Positions 9,501 through 18,621 are shown, counted from the stretch's first letter. The stretch: 64,000 nt of DNA from Myxococcus qinghaiensis (GCF_024198215.1 NZ_JAKCFA010000011.1:186001-250000), one strand, 5' to 3'. The notes: a model not told the origin generated them from the letters alone. Translations and numbers: made by a program.

Positions 9501-11516
9501 GAATGGCTCGTCACCCGGCATGACGCCCGCGTGCTGCTGCTCGGCCGCACCCCGGAGGCTTCTCTGCCCGAGGTGGCGCGGACAGCGCTCGCGTCGCTGC
9601 GCGAGCAGGGCGAGGTGCTGTATCGCGCCGTCGACGTCGGGGACGCGGATGCCGTCCGGCTCGCCGTCGAGCACGCGGAGACGCAGTGGTCGCGTCCCGT
9701 GGACAGAATGCTGCACCTGGCGGGAGCCTACGAGGAGAAGCCCCTCCTGGAGACGACGCTCGAGGACCTGGCCCGCGCGCTGGACCCGAAGCTCGCGGGC
9801 GCATGGAGTCTTTGGCGGCTCGTGAAGCACCGGCCCGGCTGTCGCCTCATCCTGTTCTCCTCCGCCGTCGGCGCGGTCGGCGGCGCGCTCCAGGGCACCC
9901 ATGCCGCCTGCAATGCGGCGCTCGACGCCTTCGCCGAGCAGTGTCTCGCCGAGAGCCTCCGCGCGGCGCTTCCTCCTGCCTGTCACAGCATCGGCTGGAG
10001 CTACTGGCGCGGTGAGCGCACCGCCGACCTGGAGGTGACGGGCCAGGCCGTGGCGCGCGGCCACGCGCCCATGGAGCCCGCGCAGGCGCTGGAGTCGCTG
10101 CCCATCGCCGCCGCTTCGTCGGATGCCGTCGGCTGGGTCGGGGTCCTCCCGAGCGGCCATCACCTCCGCTCACGACTCGCCGGGCCTCCCCGCGCCCTGC
10201 GTCGCCTCTTCGCCCGAGGCCCCGCGCTGTCCCTGGAGGCCGCGAGAGGCGCGCTCGCGCGGATTCGCGTCGTGGATGCGGCGGGGGTCCCCGTGGCCAT
10301 GACAGTGGCCGAGACCACCGACATCATCGCGCCGGCGACCCACACCACGGACTCGGTCCGACGGATTCGTCGTCTCTTCGCCGAGGTCCTCGGCCAGCCC
10401 GACATCGGCGTCGACGACGACTTCTTCGATGCGGGGGGCAACTCCATCCAGCTCGCTCGACTGCACCGCGCCCTGGAGATGGACCTCCAACGCGAGGTCC
10501 GCTGGGCGGACGTGCTGCGCTGCCGTACCGCCAACGCCATCGCGCGCCTCCTCACGGGCGAGGAGGCCACGGGGACGAAGTACCTGACCTTCCAGGGCAT
10601 CCGCTACGCCTACCGCGTCGTGCCGGGTCCCGAGCAGCCCCTCATCGAGTCACCGCTGCTCATCATCAGGGGCGCCTTCCAGGACATGTATGCGTTGCCG
10701 AAGCTGGAGCACCTGCTGCACCCGCTCGGCACCATCATCATGGCCGACCTCCCCGGCTCCGGCGTGGCCGATGACCTGTCGGCGGAGTGTGGCTTCGACT
10801 TCCTCGCGGACTGCCTGGAGCACCTGCGGGACCATCTCGGTGTCCCCCGGCTCAACGTCATGGGCATCTCCTACGGGGGTTCGACTGCCTACGAGTTCGC
10901 CCACCGCCATCCGGAGAGCGTGGACCGCCTCATCCTCGTGGGAGCCGCATTGGAGCTGCCGCGAGAGTCCGCGGCCCGGGTCGACGTCCGCGCCGAGCAG
11001 ATTCTGGAAGGACAGCTCGACGCCTTCGTCCAGAGCCTGGTCCGAGCCACCGTGAACCAGGATCCCCGCAACCACGTCCGTGAAGCGGAAGCCACCCGGG
11101 TGCTGGTGGAGAAGGCCTTCTATGCCGTCACCCCGCGCGAGGCGAACCGATACAGCGCCGTCCAGAACCGGTTGATCGCCAAGGCCCGAGACCCCCGCCT
11201 CCACATCCTCAACCGCCCCGCGCTTGTCTTCACCGGCGAGTTCGACCCGCTCACGCCGCCGGAGCACGTGCGAAACCTGGCCAGGACCATTCCCGGGGCG
11301 CTGTTCACCACCATCCGGGAAGCCGACCACCTGGTCCTCATGGAGCGGCCCGAGGAGATGGCCGATCTGGTCAGCCGCTTCCTCCAGGACCAGGACCTCT
11401 TCCAGCTCGACTACCTCTCCGCCATCGAGTGCCTCACGTCTCAAAATGGTGACGAAGTCGAGGCCGCGCCGCTCGGGACCTCCCGAAAGGATATCCACGA
11501 CGGCGCATCCCCTTGA
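6539..11516 (+). CDS. Single-module PKS/NRPS-like megasynthase (AL-KR-ACP-hydrolase), apparent frameshift
   Basis: The ATG at 6539 has a strong purine-rich ribosome site (GAGGGGGGA). The first ~170 codons are in one frame and the rest in the +1 frame. Removing one C from the C7 tract at 7040-7046 joins them into a 1,658-residue protein.

Domains in order: an N-terminal segment weakly like an adenylation C-terminal subdomain (~6590-6900). Then an acyl/aminoacyl-adenylating domain (~7090-8690; FTSGSTGTPKTV, GMSETSSG, WFRTGD, IIINGTNHFGHEIE, PKTDLGKIQ), closest in style to the starter ligase of trans-AT synthases such as PksJ. Then a ketoreductase-like region (~8710-10170) with GGLGHLG. Then a carrier domain (GGNSI, Ser codon 10443), and a C-terminal alpha/beta hydrolase (GISYGG, Ser codon 10869, with later Asp and His).

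The KR position normally held by catalytic Tyr reads His (CAT, 9900-9902). No ketosynthase or condensation domain is present. It may load, hold and release a modified acyl group; the product is unknown. Confidence 0.75.
7040..7046 (+). other. C7 homopolymer at the frame switch of the megasynthase gene
   Basis: Upstream codons fit frame 6539 and downstream codons fit frame 6777. The switch falls in a seven-C run inside a Pro/Ala-rich linker. One base fewer restores a continuous protein. It could be a sequencing or assembly error, a real disabling mutation, or a slippage site. Confidence 0.7.
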
Positions 11517-11724
11517 AGCGTGTCTCGCCGCCCGAGCCGAGCGGCCACCTCGGATGCGGTGGTACTCGGCCGTGCGGTCTCTCAGGACTCCCCGGGGTGT
11601 TTCACACCTATGACTGACATTGAGACCGTGACGACAAGTTCTGTCTTCACTTGAGGTGTCGGCTGTCATATTGCGCCGCGGGCGCTCCCCCGAGCGTTCC
11701 ATCCCAATCAATCGAGAGGCACTC

Positions 11725-12198
11725 ATGAAGACGATGGCCGGAATTCTTGTCGTGGTCGCGCTGGTCCTGACGGGCTGTGAGCCCGTTCCCTCCGAGGCGC
11801 AGCCCCAGGGGGTCGAAGCCGCGCCCTCCGAGGCGACGGGCCAGCAGGAGGCGTCGCTCGCGGCTGGCGATTGCACGGTGAGCTTGAAGTGCTCGAATGG
11901 CTCGACGGCTTCCTGTAGCGGCACGAACAGGGAGTGCTCCATCGATAGCGCCGGACTCGGTCGGGTGTGGTGCAACAACACCGCCTATGACTGTCTCTTC
12001 ACCATCCCCACCTGTGGCTGTGGTCGGGACAACTGCTGCTCGGAGGTGTGCGCCCTGGACCCGGACTGCGGCACGTGTGTTCCTGGTCGGACCTGCACGT
12101 CCAACTCCCAGTGCGGTGGCACCATGTCGGGCCGGTGCAATACCGTCACGAACAAGTGCTCCTGCATCATCGGCGTGGACGGCGAGAACGCGGACTGA
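11725..12198 (+). CDS. Cys-rich lipoprotein of unknown function
   Basis: This is a 157-residue lipoprotein. The ATG at 11725 has GAGAGG nearby, and the signal ends LVLTGC. The mature part has a Glu/Gln/Ala-rich linker followed by about twenty Cys residues in patterns such as CGCGRDNCCSEVC and C-x-PGRTC-x-SNSQC. These look like a disulfide-rich, EGF-like or dickerin-like extracellular module common in myxobacterial lipoproteins. It lies 208 bp after the megasynthase. No specific family was recognised. Confidence 0.7.
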   Translation: MKTMAGILVVVALVLTGCEPVPSEAQPQGVEAAPSEATGQQEASLAAGDCTVSLKCSNGSTASCSGTNRECSIDSAGLGRVWCNNTAYDCLFTIPTCGCGRDNCCSEVCALDPDCGTCVPGRTCTSNSQCGGTMSGRCNTVTNKCSCIIGVDGENAD

Positions 12199-12618
12199 GC
12201 CGGTCCGCGCGGTGCCCTCTTGATTCCAGGAGGATGCCGCGCTCGATGAAGGCAGCCCCCGCGCGGGTCTACACGCGCGGGGCGGAGTGCATGGCCAACA
12301 GGTGCGCCCCGAGCCGAGAATGACGAGGGTGCCAGGCCAGCGGTCCTCGACGAACCGAATGGTGCCCGAGCGCTCGTCCCTCCGGCGGGTCCCATCCCGT
12401 GCCGTCGCGCCGGCCAGCAATCCCCAAGCCATCTTGAACACCGTGGATGGGTTTGCGGCAGGACGGCCTTTGTGACCTTTCAGGTCACAGGCGGGTGGGT
12501 TGTGACATCCGGCGATACACGTCAGACGGGGTCTCTAAGGTTCGCGTCACCATGAGGGCAACAAAGCCATCCATGGATTGACGGCCCGTGCGGGCCACGC
12601 ACACAAGAGGTTGTATCA
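12199..12618. other. Intergenic region with one palindrome
   Basis: No convincing gene is seen in these 420 bases. Short open frames on both strands lack ribosome sites and family features. The only clear structure is a perfect inverted repeat at 12471-12489, listed separately. Confidence 0.5.
12471..12489. promoter_or_regulatory. Operator-like palindrome
   Basis: TGTGACCT (12471-12478) and AGGTCACA (12482-12489) form a perfect 8-bp inverted repeat around TTC. It lies about 130 bp upstream of the next gene. The half-site resembles a CRP half-site, but the spacing between TGTGA and TCACA is nine, not six. Bound regulator unknown. Confidence 0.4.
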
Positions 12619-13014
12619 ATGAAGAAGCGAGTACTGGGTCTGGGAGTGGTGCTGGCGGTCCTCGGAGCTGGCGGCACGGCCTGGGCCGGTTACCGGGACA
12701 GCATTCCTGTCGTCCTCGACAGCGCGAATCGCACCTTCTACGCCAGCATGGGCGGGGCGCGGAACGCCACCGACTCCTGGTCGTTCGTCGAAATCGTGTT
12801 CGAGAGCAACGGCGTGTTCGGCGAGCGCGCGCTGGTCGCCGCCCGGAATTCGTCGGCACAGATGGGCGTCTGCCTCACGACGTCCGCCGCCCACCTGGCG
12901 GCGCTGAGGTCCATCACGGATGACGGGTATCTTCGCGTGTACTGGGATGCGAACAACAACTGCACCTCCATCGAGGTGCGCGCGTCGTCCTATCTGGACA
13001 TGAGGACTCCGTAG
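12619..13014 (+). CDS. Small secreted protein of unknown function
   Basis: This is a 131-residue protein with a clear signal peptide (MKKR, hydrophobic core, cleavage after AWA). The mature domain is about 108 residues with two Cys residues (MGVC, NNNC) that could form one disulfide. It has alternating beta-type segments and no catalytic motif that can be recognised. A long perfect hairpin follows the stop codon, suggesting a monocistronic unit. Confidence 0.65.
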   Translation: MKKRVLGLGVVLAVLGAGGTAWAGYRDSIPVVLDSANRTFYASMGGARNATDSWSFVEIVFESNGVFGERALVAARNSSAQMGVCLTTSAAHLAALRSITDDGYLRVYWDANNNCTSIEVRASSYLDMRTP

Positions 13015-13025
13015 TCGTCACCGGT

Positions 13026-13063
13026 CCGTCGCGCCTCCCGCCCGTCGAGGGGAGGCGCGACGG
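13026..13063 (+). terminator. Strong hairpin, probable terminator
   Basis: CCGTCGCGCCTCCC (13026-13039) and GGGAGGCGCGACGG (13050-13063) pair perfectly over 14 bp with a 10-base loop, 12 bases after the stop codon. No T-run follows. Confidence 0.55.
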
Positions 13064-13104
13064 GCACTCGCGAGTGGCGCGCGTCTACCGACCCAGAGGT
13101 TCTC

Positions 13105-13656
13105 ATGAGCATCCCTTCGACTGTCTTGTCTCGCATTGGAATACCGCTCCTGGCGGCGTTGGCGGGCTTCGGCTTCGCCCAGGCCTTGACTCCGAATCCA
13201 GCGGCCGAGGAGTTGATGATGCGGCTCGAACGGCAGGACGCGCGGATGGAGGCGCTGGCGCGCAGGCTGGAGACGCAAGCTGCGAGTCCTCCTGTCGCGC
13301 CCAGCCCCAGGGCCACGGTGGGCATGGATCTCTCGGCGCTGCGAGGAGAGCTGCGCGAGCTGCTGCGGGAAGAGCTGCGCACGGCGATAGCCTCTGTCGA
13401 TGACAGTCCGGTTTTAGAGAAGGCGCCGGCGCCACCACCGCCGCCCACGCCGGAGAACGTGGCCGCCTTCGAGAAGGTCGACCGGATGGTGGAGGACAGC
13501 CTTGCCTCCGGAAGCTGGGGCCGCGCGCAGATTCAGGAGCTGCGGATGCTGCGGAGGCAGATGACGGATGCGCAGTACATGGAGCTGGTGCGCAAGCTGC
13601 TGACAGCCATCAACAGCCAGCAGCTTCGGGTCGAGGAGCGCGGTTCGCCCATCTGA
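13105..13656 (+). CDS. Membrane-anchored coiled-coil protein of unknown function
   Basis: The 183-residue product has one N-terminal hydrophobic helix (IGIPLLAALAGFGFAQAL). A charged helical region rich in Glu/Arg/Leu heptads follows (about 34-55 and 72-95), then a proline-rich linker and a second helical segment (about 115-175). The arrangement suggests a single-pass membrane protein with a soluble coiled-coil domain. No family was recognised. Confidence 0.6.
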   Translation: MSIPSTVLSRIGIPLLAALAGFGFAQALTPNPAAEELMMRLERQDARMEALARRLETQAASPPVAPSPRATVGMDLSALRGELRELLREELRTAIASVDDSPVLEKAPAPPPPPTPENVAAFEKVDRMVEDSLASGSWGRAQIQELRMLRRQMTDAQYMELVRKLLTAINSQQLRVEERGSPI

Positions 13657-13864
13657 CGCACAACAGGGATGAGGGCCCTGCTGAGAAAGGGATGGAGGGT
13701 GCAGATGGGCCAAAGAGGGTCGCTGACGGGTCCGCCCGAGCGACTCTCTCAACCGGCGGACAGGCAGGTTTAGCTCGTTGGGTTCACGCCTGGCAAGGCT
13801 TCGTTCTCATCATGTGCGTGGCAGAGGCCCGGGCCTGTTTGCTGTCTTGAGCCTCAACACCACC
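13657..13864. other. Gene-free stretch at the left edge of the island
   Basis: No credible gene or RNA is seen here. The region separates the coiled-coil gene from a decayed IS91-like transposase and probably marks the island boundary. Confidence 0.4.
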
Positions 13865-14301
13865 GGACTGGCGTGGCCTTCCAGGGCGGGGCCAACCTCC
13901 CACAGGTGGTGGGCAAGTCCAGGCGATCCAGAATCACCCCACCCCAGGGGCCCCTACACGTAGGCGAAGACTCGCCTCCTCCCTCCCCACCTCACGCAGG
14001 CGAACACTTCGAAGTCGAACGTCCTCCTGAGCAACTCTGCGAAAGTCCACTCCCGGCGCCCTCTTCATCCGCTCCTTCCTGGCCGCTGCCTCAACCCCCG
14101 CGCTCGCCTTCTCCCACCTGATTGAGGGACCAGAATTGGCCGCAGTCTGGCGCCTGGAGCAAAGACGCCGTGGTACCTCGTCAGGTTTGCCCAAGCACCA
14201 TGGGGATATGGAGCCGCTTCAGCCACGTACCGCCCCAACACGTTGCCAGCCCTGCGGAGGGAATACCTCTCGGGAGGTATGTTCGCGATGAAGCGCGGCA
14301 C
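13865..14301 (-). pseudogene. Decayed IS91-like (Y2-type) transposase, C-terminal part
   Basis: On the minus strand, three shifted frames together spell the C-terminus typical of IS91-family transposases: NLTRYHGVFAPGARLRPILVP (about 14140-14205), then ELLRRTFDFEVFACVRWGGR and RRRVFAYV (about 13960-14045), then GVILDRLDLPTTCGRLAPP (about 13875-13940). Frameshifts and a stop separate the pieces, and the catalytic Tyr region is absent. This is an old insertion remnant immediately upstream of the OLD-type gene. Confidence 0.75.
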
Positions 14302-14338
14302 CTAACCTCCTCCATCCAAGACACGGAGGAGCGTACAC

Positions 14339-16867
14339 ATGAGGCTGGATCGCGTCGCCATCCGGAACTACAAATCCATCAAATCGATTGAGCTGCGAAT
14401 TCCCCAGAAAGAAGCACTACGCCAGGGCTCTGCGGACTTCCTCTCTATCGTCGGGGAGAACAACGCAGGGAAATCCTCAATCGTGGAGGCCATCAGGCTC
14501 GCATGCACCGCCAATATGAAAGTCATGTCAGAGCAGTTTCCTGGCAACGACGCCACCAGCGGGCCGGTCGAAGTCGAGCTGGAGTTTGATCAGCTTACTG
14601 ACACGGATAAGGAACTCGCCGCCCTCACCGCAAGCACCTATTCTGAAGGCGGCCAGCAGCGCTACCGTCTGAAACGCGTCTGGAAGGCCCCAGGAACGGC
14701 TTCGGAGAACTGGGCTTACACCCCGGAGCGTCCACCGAAGTGCCAGCTCACGGGCTGGACATCTACCAAGCAGATCCTCACCCTCAAGTCGCTTCGAGGG
14801 ATGGTAGGGACCGATGAACTGTGGACGCCGTTTCTTGAGCGATTCTCGAAAGAGGCTGCATCCACAAAGGTCACCCTGGACGAGCTCATTGAAATCGCTC
14901 GCGAACTCAAGTCTCCCTTGCTCGTCGCCCCCCAGCAAGACGAGTGGACCCCCTATCCAAGCGGAAGCACGACCGCTCTCGAAGCGGCGCTTCCCAACGT
15001 CGTCTATGTTCCTGCGCTTCGCGAAACGACCGAAGAGACGGACGTGGGGGCAAAAGCATCATCGATCCGCAAGATCGTGAATTCCCTGTTCGAGCAGCAC
15101 CTGTCGAACCACGACCGGGTCGTTCAGTTCAGGAAGGCAGCGGAGGAGCTCCAGGACCTTTTCGCCACGGAAGGCAAGCACCGGATCGTCTCCAGCATGG
15201 AGGAGAAGCTCACGGAGAAGTTCAAGGAACTCATCAACATCAGTGCAGAGCTCACGTTCAACGCACCCGATGTGACCTCGGATCTCGCGAGCAGCACCCA
15301 ATTCCGGGTGTTGGATGCGGGCCTGTCCACGCGTCCGGACCATCAGGGCCATGGCGCGCAGCGGTCCATCGTGCTGGCCCTGCTCCAACTCTATGTGGAG
15401 CAGAACCGACAGAGCGCGTCGCGCGAGCATCAGCACATGCTCTTCCTGATTGAAGAGCCGGAGATCTATCTGCACCCCGGAATGTGCCGGAGGATGCGCG
15501 ACACTCTCCTGAAGATCGCACGGAGCGGTATCGGTCAGGTCATCTGCACGACGCATTCGCCAGTCTTCCTGGACCTCGCGGATCGCCACGACGGCATCGT
15601 CATACTGCGTAAGAAGCAGGGGCATCCCGTCGCCACACAGCGCACCCAGGACGTGTTCGCGCAGTCCGAGGAGGACCATCAGCAGCGCGCGAGACTCCGG
15701 ATGTTGCTCAACTTCGACCCGGCCGTGAACGAAGCGTTCTTCTCTGAGCAAGTCTGCCTAGTCGAGGGGGACTGCGAAATCGCGGCGGTTGAAGCCACCG
15801 CGAGGAAGCTCCACGCGCTCGGTGAACTGGATCTGACCCGATACCTCCTGGCGAGGCGTGCAACCACATTCATCAACTGCCGGGGGAAATGGACCATCCC
15901 CGCGTTCCAGAAGGTCCTCAATGCCTTCGGTATCGGCTATCGCGTCATCTACGACCGGGACCAGGGAGCAAACGCGGACCGTGCAAACGCCCAGATCGCA
16001 CAACTCCTGACGGAGAACAGTCGCAGCCACGTCCACGAACCAAACTTCGAGAAAGACATCTTCGATGAGATATGGACGACCGACAAACCGTGGACCGTCA
16101 CCCGAAAGATCGGCGAGTCCACATCGCTCAACGACCGGCTACGGACCTTCTTCGCCTTCGCGGTGGGACAGCCTCTTGCTCAATTGAAGCCGGAGCCTGT
16201 CGTTGCCGCTGGTGTGCAGGCCCAACAGCAACGGATCCAAGGGCCTGCTCGACGCAACCTCCGGAACAGGCTCAAGGAGTACACGGTTCCCCCGGAGGCG
16301 ATTCAATCCGCACGCAAGTTGAACCAGATCTTCCGTATCGCCGCCGGTCTGAACATCGCTCCGAGCCCAGATCCGCACCTCCCACTCCAAACCATCGACG
16401 GAACGAAGATTGATGCGTTCGCCATCGTCACTGGCTCCTCAATGGCGGACACGCTGCAGGACCAGGACATCGTGGCGCTCAGGTTCCTGGACGGGGTCCA
16501 TCTTGATCCGGTCGACGGTTCGGAGGTCCCATCCAATTCCTTGTTGCCGGGCATCATCGAGAACGATGGCATCTATGTGCTGGCGACGAATGACTACATC
16601 GACCAGGGGACATACACCATGAAGCGCGTGCGGATTTCCACCCAGCCCGACGGAACCTGGAATTGCGAAATCCGCGCAGACAATCCAGAGACACTCTGGG
16701 GGCATCGGGGCCGCTTCAACATCTTGAAGACGGATCGGATCCACTTCGCGGCGCAGGTGATCGGGCTGGTCCGCAGGGAGGCCCCGGAGCCTGCGGCTCC
16801 AGGGAGTGCGGACCTGACGTTCATCCCAACAGCCAGCAACCAATCGCTCAAGGTCGAGGACGCGTGA
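14339..16867 (+). CDS. OLD-family ATPase/TOPRIM nuclease with C-terminal LexA-like S24 peptidase domain
   Basis: The gene encodes 842 residues in one continuous frame; the ATG follows GAGGAG. The N-terminal ABC-type ATPase has Walker A GENNAGKSS (39-47), a GHGAQRS signature-like block (337-343), Walker B LFLIEEPE (Glu372/373) and the THSP switch (405-408). The TOPRIM nuclease core has VEGD (Glu476) and YDRDQ (Asp539, Asp541). This part matches overcoming-lysogenization-defect nucleases used in phage defence.

Unusually, residues ~690-812 look like an S24 (LexA/UmuD/CI) peptidase: GSSMADTLQDQDIV with candidate Ser701, then GIYVL, TMKR with candidate Lys762, and ADNPE. An Ala669-Gly670 bond 31 residues before Ser701 resembles the self-cleavage sites of that family.

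The gene stands alone between two transposase remnants. The nuclease assignment is firm. Self-cleavage and its role are inference. Confidence 0.85.
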   Translation: MRLDRVAIRNYKSIKSIELRIPQKEALRQGSADFLSIVGENNAGKSSIVEAIRLACTANMKVMSEQFPGNDATSGPVEVELEFDQLTDTDKELAALTASTYSEGGQQRYRLKRVWKAPGTASENWAYTPERPPKCQLTGWTSTKQILTLKSLRGMVGTDELWTPFLERFSKEAASTKVTLDELIEIARELKSPLLVAPQQDEWTPYPSGSTTALEAALPNVVYVPALRETTEETDVGAKASSIRKIVNSLFEQHLSNHDRVVQFRKAAEELQDLFATEGKHRIVSSMEEKLTEKFKELINISAELTFNAPDVTSDLASSTQFRVLDAGLSTRPDHQGHGAQRSIVLALLQLYVEQNRQSASREHQHMLFLIEEPEIYLHPGMCRRMRDTLLKIARSGIGQVICTTHSPVFLDLADRHDGIVILRKKQGHPVATQRTQDVFAQSEEDHQQRARLRMLLNFDPAVNEAFFSEQVCLVEGDCEIAAVEATARKLHALGELDLTRYLLARRATTFINCRGKWTIPAFQKVLNAFGIGYRVIYDRDQGANADRANAQIAQLLTENSRSHVHEPNFEKDIFDEIWTTDKPWTVTRKIGESTSLNDRLRTFFAFAVGQPLAQLKPEPVVAAGVQAQQQRIQGPARRNLRNRLKEYTVPPEAIQSARKLNQIFRIAAGLNIAPSPDPHLPLQTIDGTKIDAFAIVTGSSMADTLQDQDIVALRFLDGVHLDPVDGSEVPSNSLLPGIIENDGIYVLATNDYIDQGTYTMKRVRISTQPDGTWNCEIRADNPETLWGHRGRFNILKTDRIHFAAQVIGLVRREAPEPAAPGSADLTFIPTASNQSLKVEDA

Positions 16868-16972
16868 GCGACCGGCAGCGCTCAACCGTCCCAACATCAA
16901 GCAGGTGGCGAGGCGGATTGGGCGACCGACGTCCAGCGGCCTGAACTGGGGGATTCGCCGGTTCACTCCGGC

Positions 16973-17202
16973 ATGCGACGACCCAATCCGGATGCGTGGA
17001 AGCAGTTGGTGGAACAGTTCAAGGCGAGTGGATGCATTACGCCCAGGCGCGAGCCCGAGGACTTCCCATTGGCAGCGGCAACGTGGAGGCCACCTGCAAG
17101 TCTCTGGTCGCCCTGCGCATGGAGCGCCCTGGAGCTCGATGGAAGGATGCGTCTGGCCAACACCTCCTGGACCCGCGCTCTCTGGTACTCTCGGCCTCCT
17201 GA
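16973..17202 (+). pseudogene. Decayed ISKra4-like transposase, C-terminal fragment
   Basis: The frame at 17026-17199 reads [18 protein letters not shown], then [10 protein letters not shown]-x-GARW and [10 protein letters not shown]. This matches the conserved C-terminal block of ISKra4-type transposases (YA-x5-GLPIGSG-x-VE-x-ACK, R-x-GARW). The N-terminal catalytic part is missing and the frame ends early. It separates the OLD-type gene from the toxin gene and supports the view that both arrived by transfer. Confidence 0.65.
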
Positions 17203-17265
17203 GATGCCGCTTTACATCGACGATGGACTCCCAACGAATGGAGACCAGCGCCAGGAGGGCTCCGC

Positions 17266-18621
17266 ATGCGGTCACGATGGTCGCTTCCCCTATTGCTCGT
17301 GCTGCTGGCCGGTTGCGGCACCACCACGAAGTCCGTGCGCCTTCACACAGGCCATGGGGAGGCCATCGCGCTCACCTCACGCAGCGGTGACGCCGCACCC
17401 GTGGAACTGGACGAAGGCGACTTCGTTGAAGCCGTGGAAGCACTGGCCCGTAGCGTGCGGCCCTCCACGCGTCCCCAGGAAACGGCTCGGCGGCTGTTCG
17501 AGATGGATTCGCGCAGTGGCTCGTACCTGTACGAGACACGCAGCCACCGTGTCGTCCCGCTGGGTCCAGGCGAACATCTGGAGGGAGAACCCACCACGAC
17601 AGAAGTGGGTTTGACGCGCGCCTACCTGCACTGGTGCGAGCGCACAAACAAGCCCGGAGATTGCCTGCTTCTCCTGGTGGAGAGCCCCACGGTCACCGGG
17701 GATGGTCGCTACGCATTGGCCATGGCCCTGGCCCAGGGCGCCGTATTGGACGAAATGATGGATGCCTTCAAGGGCATGTCCAACCCTCAGGCCATGATGT
17801 CGGCGGTTCTTTGGACGTGGACCACCTACTGCATCTTGCTCGCGGTACCAGAGCCGTTCTCGAAGGGTGCCGCAGCCGTGATGACGGCCTCGCTGATTGC
17901 CTACGTGGGGATCGATACGTTCTGGAACCTCATCGTGGGCTTCAAGCGGCTGGTGGAGGAGGCGGAGCAGGCCACGACGTTCGACGAGCTACGCGAGGCG
18001 GGAGAGCGCTACGGCGAGGTCATGGGCCGCAACGCGGCGCGAGCGTTCGCCATGTTGGCCACGGTGGCCATTGGAAACACGGCGGCGGGGATAGGGTCGA
18101 AGGTGCCCATGCTCCCTGGAGCCGCACAGGCCGCGGTGCAGGCCGAAACGCAAATGGGCATCCGTCTCGCGGCGGTCGCGGACGTGGGAACGGTGGCCGT
18201 GAGTGCCGAGACCGTCACCATCGCCCTCGCTCCCGGCGCGGTAGCCATGGTAGCCAGAGGCACGGGCGGCAGCCGCCCCGCCAAGGTACCTCCCACGGGA
18301 TACAAGGCCTGGGGCTCGTTCAGTGGCTTCAAGAAGGCCATGGGTCCAGCGGGCAAGAACATGGAGTGGCACCACATCGTCGAGCAGACCCCGGGCAACG
18401 TGAAGCGCTTTGGTCCCCAGGCCCTTCACAACACAGAGAACGTCATCCGGCTGGACAAGCGCCTGCACACCGAGATCAGCTCGCTCTTCTCGTCAGTCCG
18501 CTACGAGATTACTGGGTCGCTCACGCAGACCGTACGGCAGTGGTCGAGCACGCAGTCCTACGAAGCCCAGCGCAAGTTCGGGCTATTAGTCATTGAGAAC
18601 GTGAAAAAGAGGGTCTGGTGA
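17266..18621 (+). CDS. SitA-like lipoprotein toxin with C-terminal HNH-type nuclease domain
   Basis: This is a 451-residue lipoprotein (AGGAGGG ribosome site; lipobox LLAGC, Cys17). The middle has several hydrophobic segments (about 175-220, 258-275, 300-330). The C-terminal ~90 residues contain MEWHHIVEQ (His369/370), HNTENVIRLDKRLH (Asn389-His401) and S-S-x-R. This layout is an HNH/AHH-type nuclease as found in polymorphic toxins.

The plan (lipobox, variable toxin at the C-terminus, small gene directly downstream) is that of Myxococcus SitA toxins, which pass between kin by outer-membrane exchange. Its stop overlaps the start of the DUF2019 gene, as expected for toxin and immunity. SitA membership is inferred from architecture; DNA as target is likely. 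Confidence 0.75.
   Translation: MRSRWSLPLLLVLLAGCGTTTKSVRLHTGHGEAIALTSRSGDAAPVELDEGDFVEAVEALARSVRPSTRPQETARRLFEMDSRSGSYLYETRSHRVVPLGPGEHLEGEPTTTEVGLTRAYLHWCERTNKPGDCLLLLVESPTVTGDGRYALAMALAQGAVLDEMMDAFKGMSNPQAMMSAVLWTWTTYCILLAVPEPFSKGAAAVMTASLIAYVGIDTFWNLIVGFKRLVEEAEQATTFDELREAGERYGEVMGRNAARAFAMLATVAIGNTAAGIGSKVPMLPGAAQAAVQAETQMGIRLAAVADVGTVAVSAETVTIALAPGAVAMVARGTGGSRPAKVPPTGYKAWGSFSGFKKAMGPAGKNMEWHHIVEQTPGNVKRFGPQALHNTENVIRLDKRLHTEISSLFSSVRYEITGSLTQTVRQWSSTQSYEAQRKFGLLVIENVKKRVW

Noticed and set aside
12471..12489. Canonical CRP site
   Set aside because: The spacing between TGTGA and TCACA is nine, not six.
14339..16867. A two-gene Gabija or a retron partner for the OLD-type gene
   Set aside because: No UvrD-like helicase or reverse transcriptase lies next to it; only transposase remnants.
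13865..17202. A complete transposon carrying the OLD-S24 gene
   Set aside because: Both transposases are truncated and no inverted ends or target duplications were recognised.
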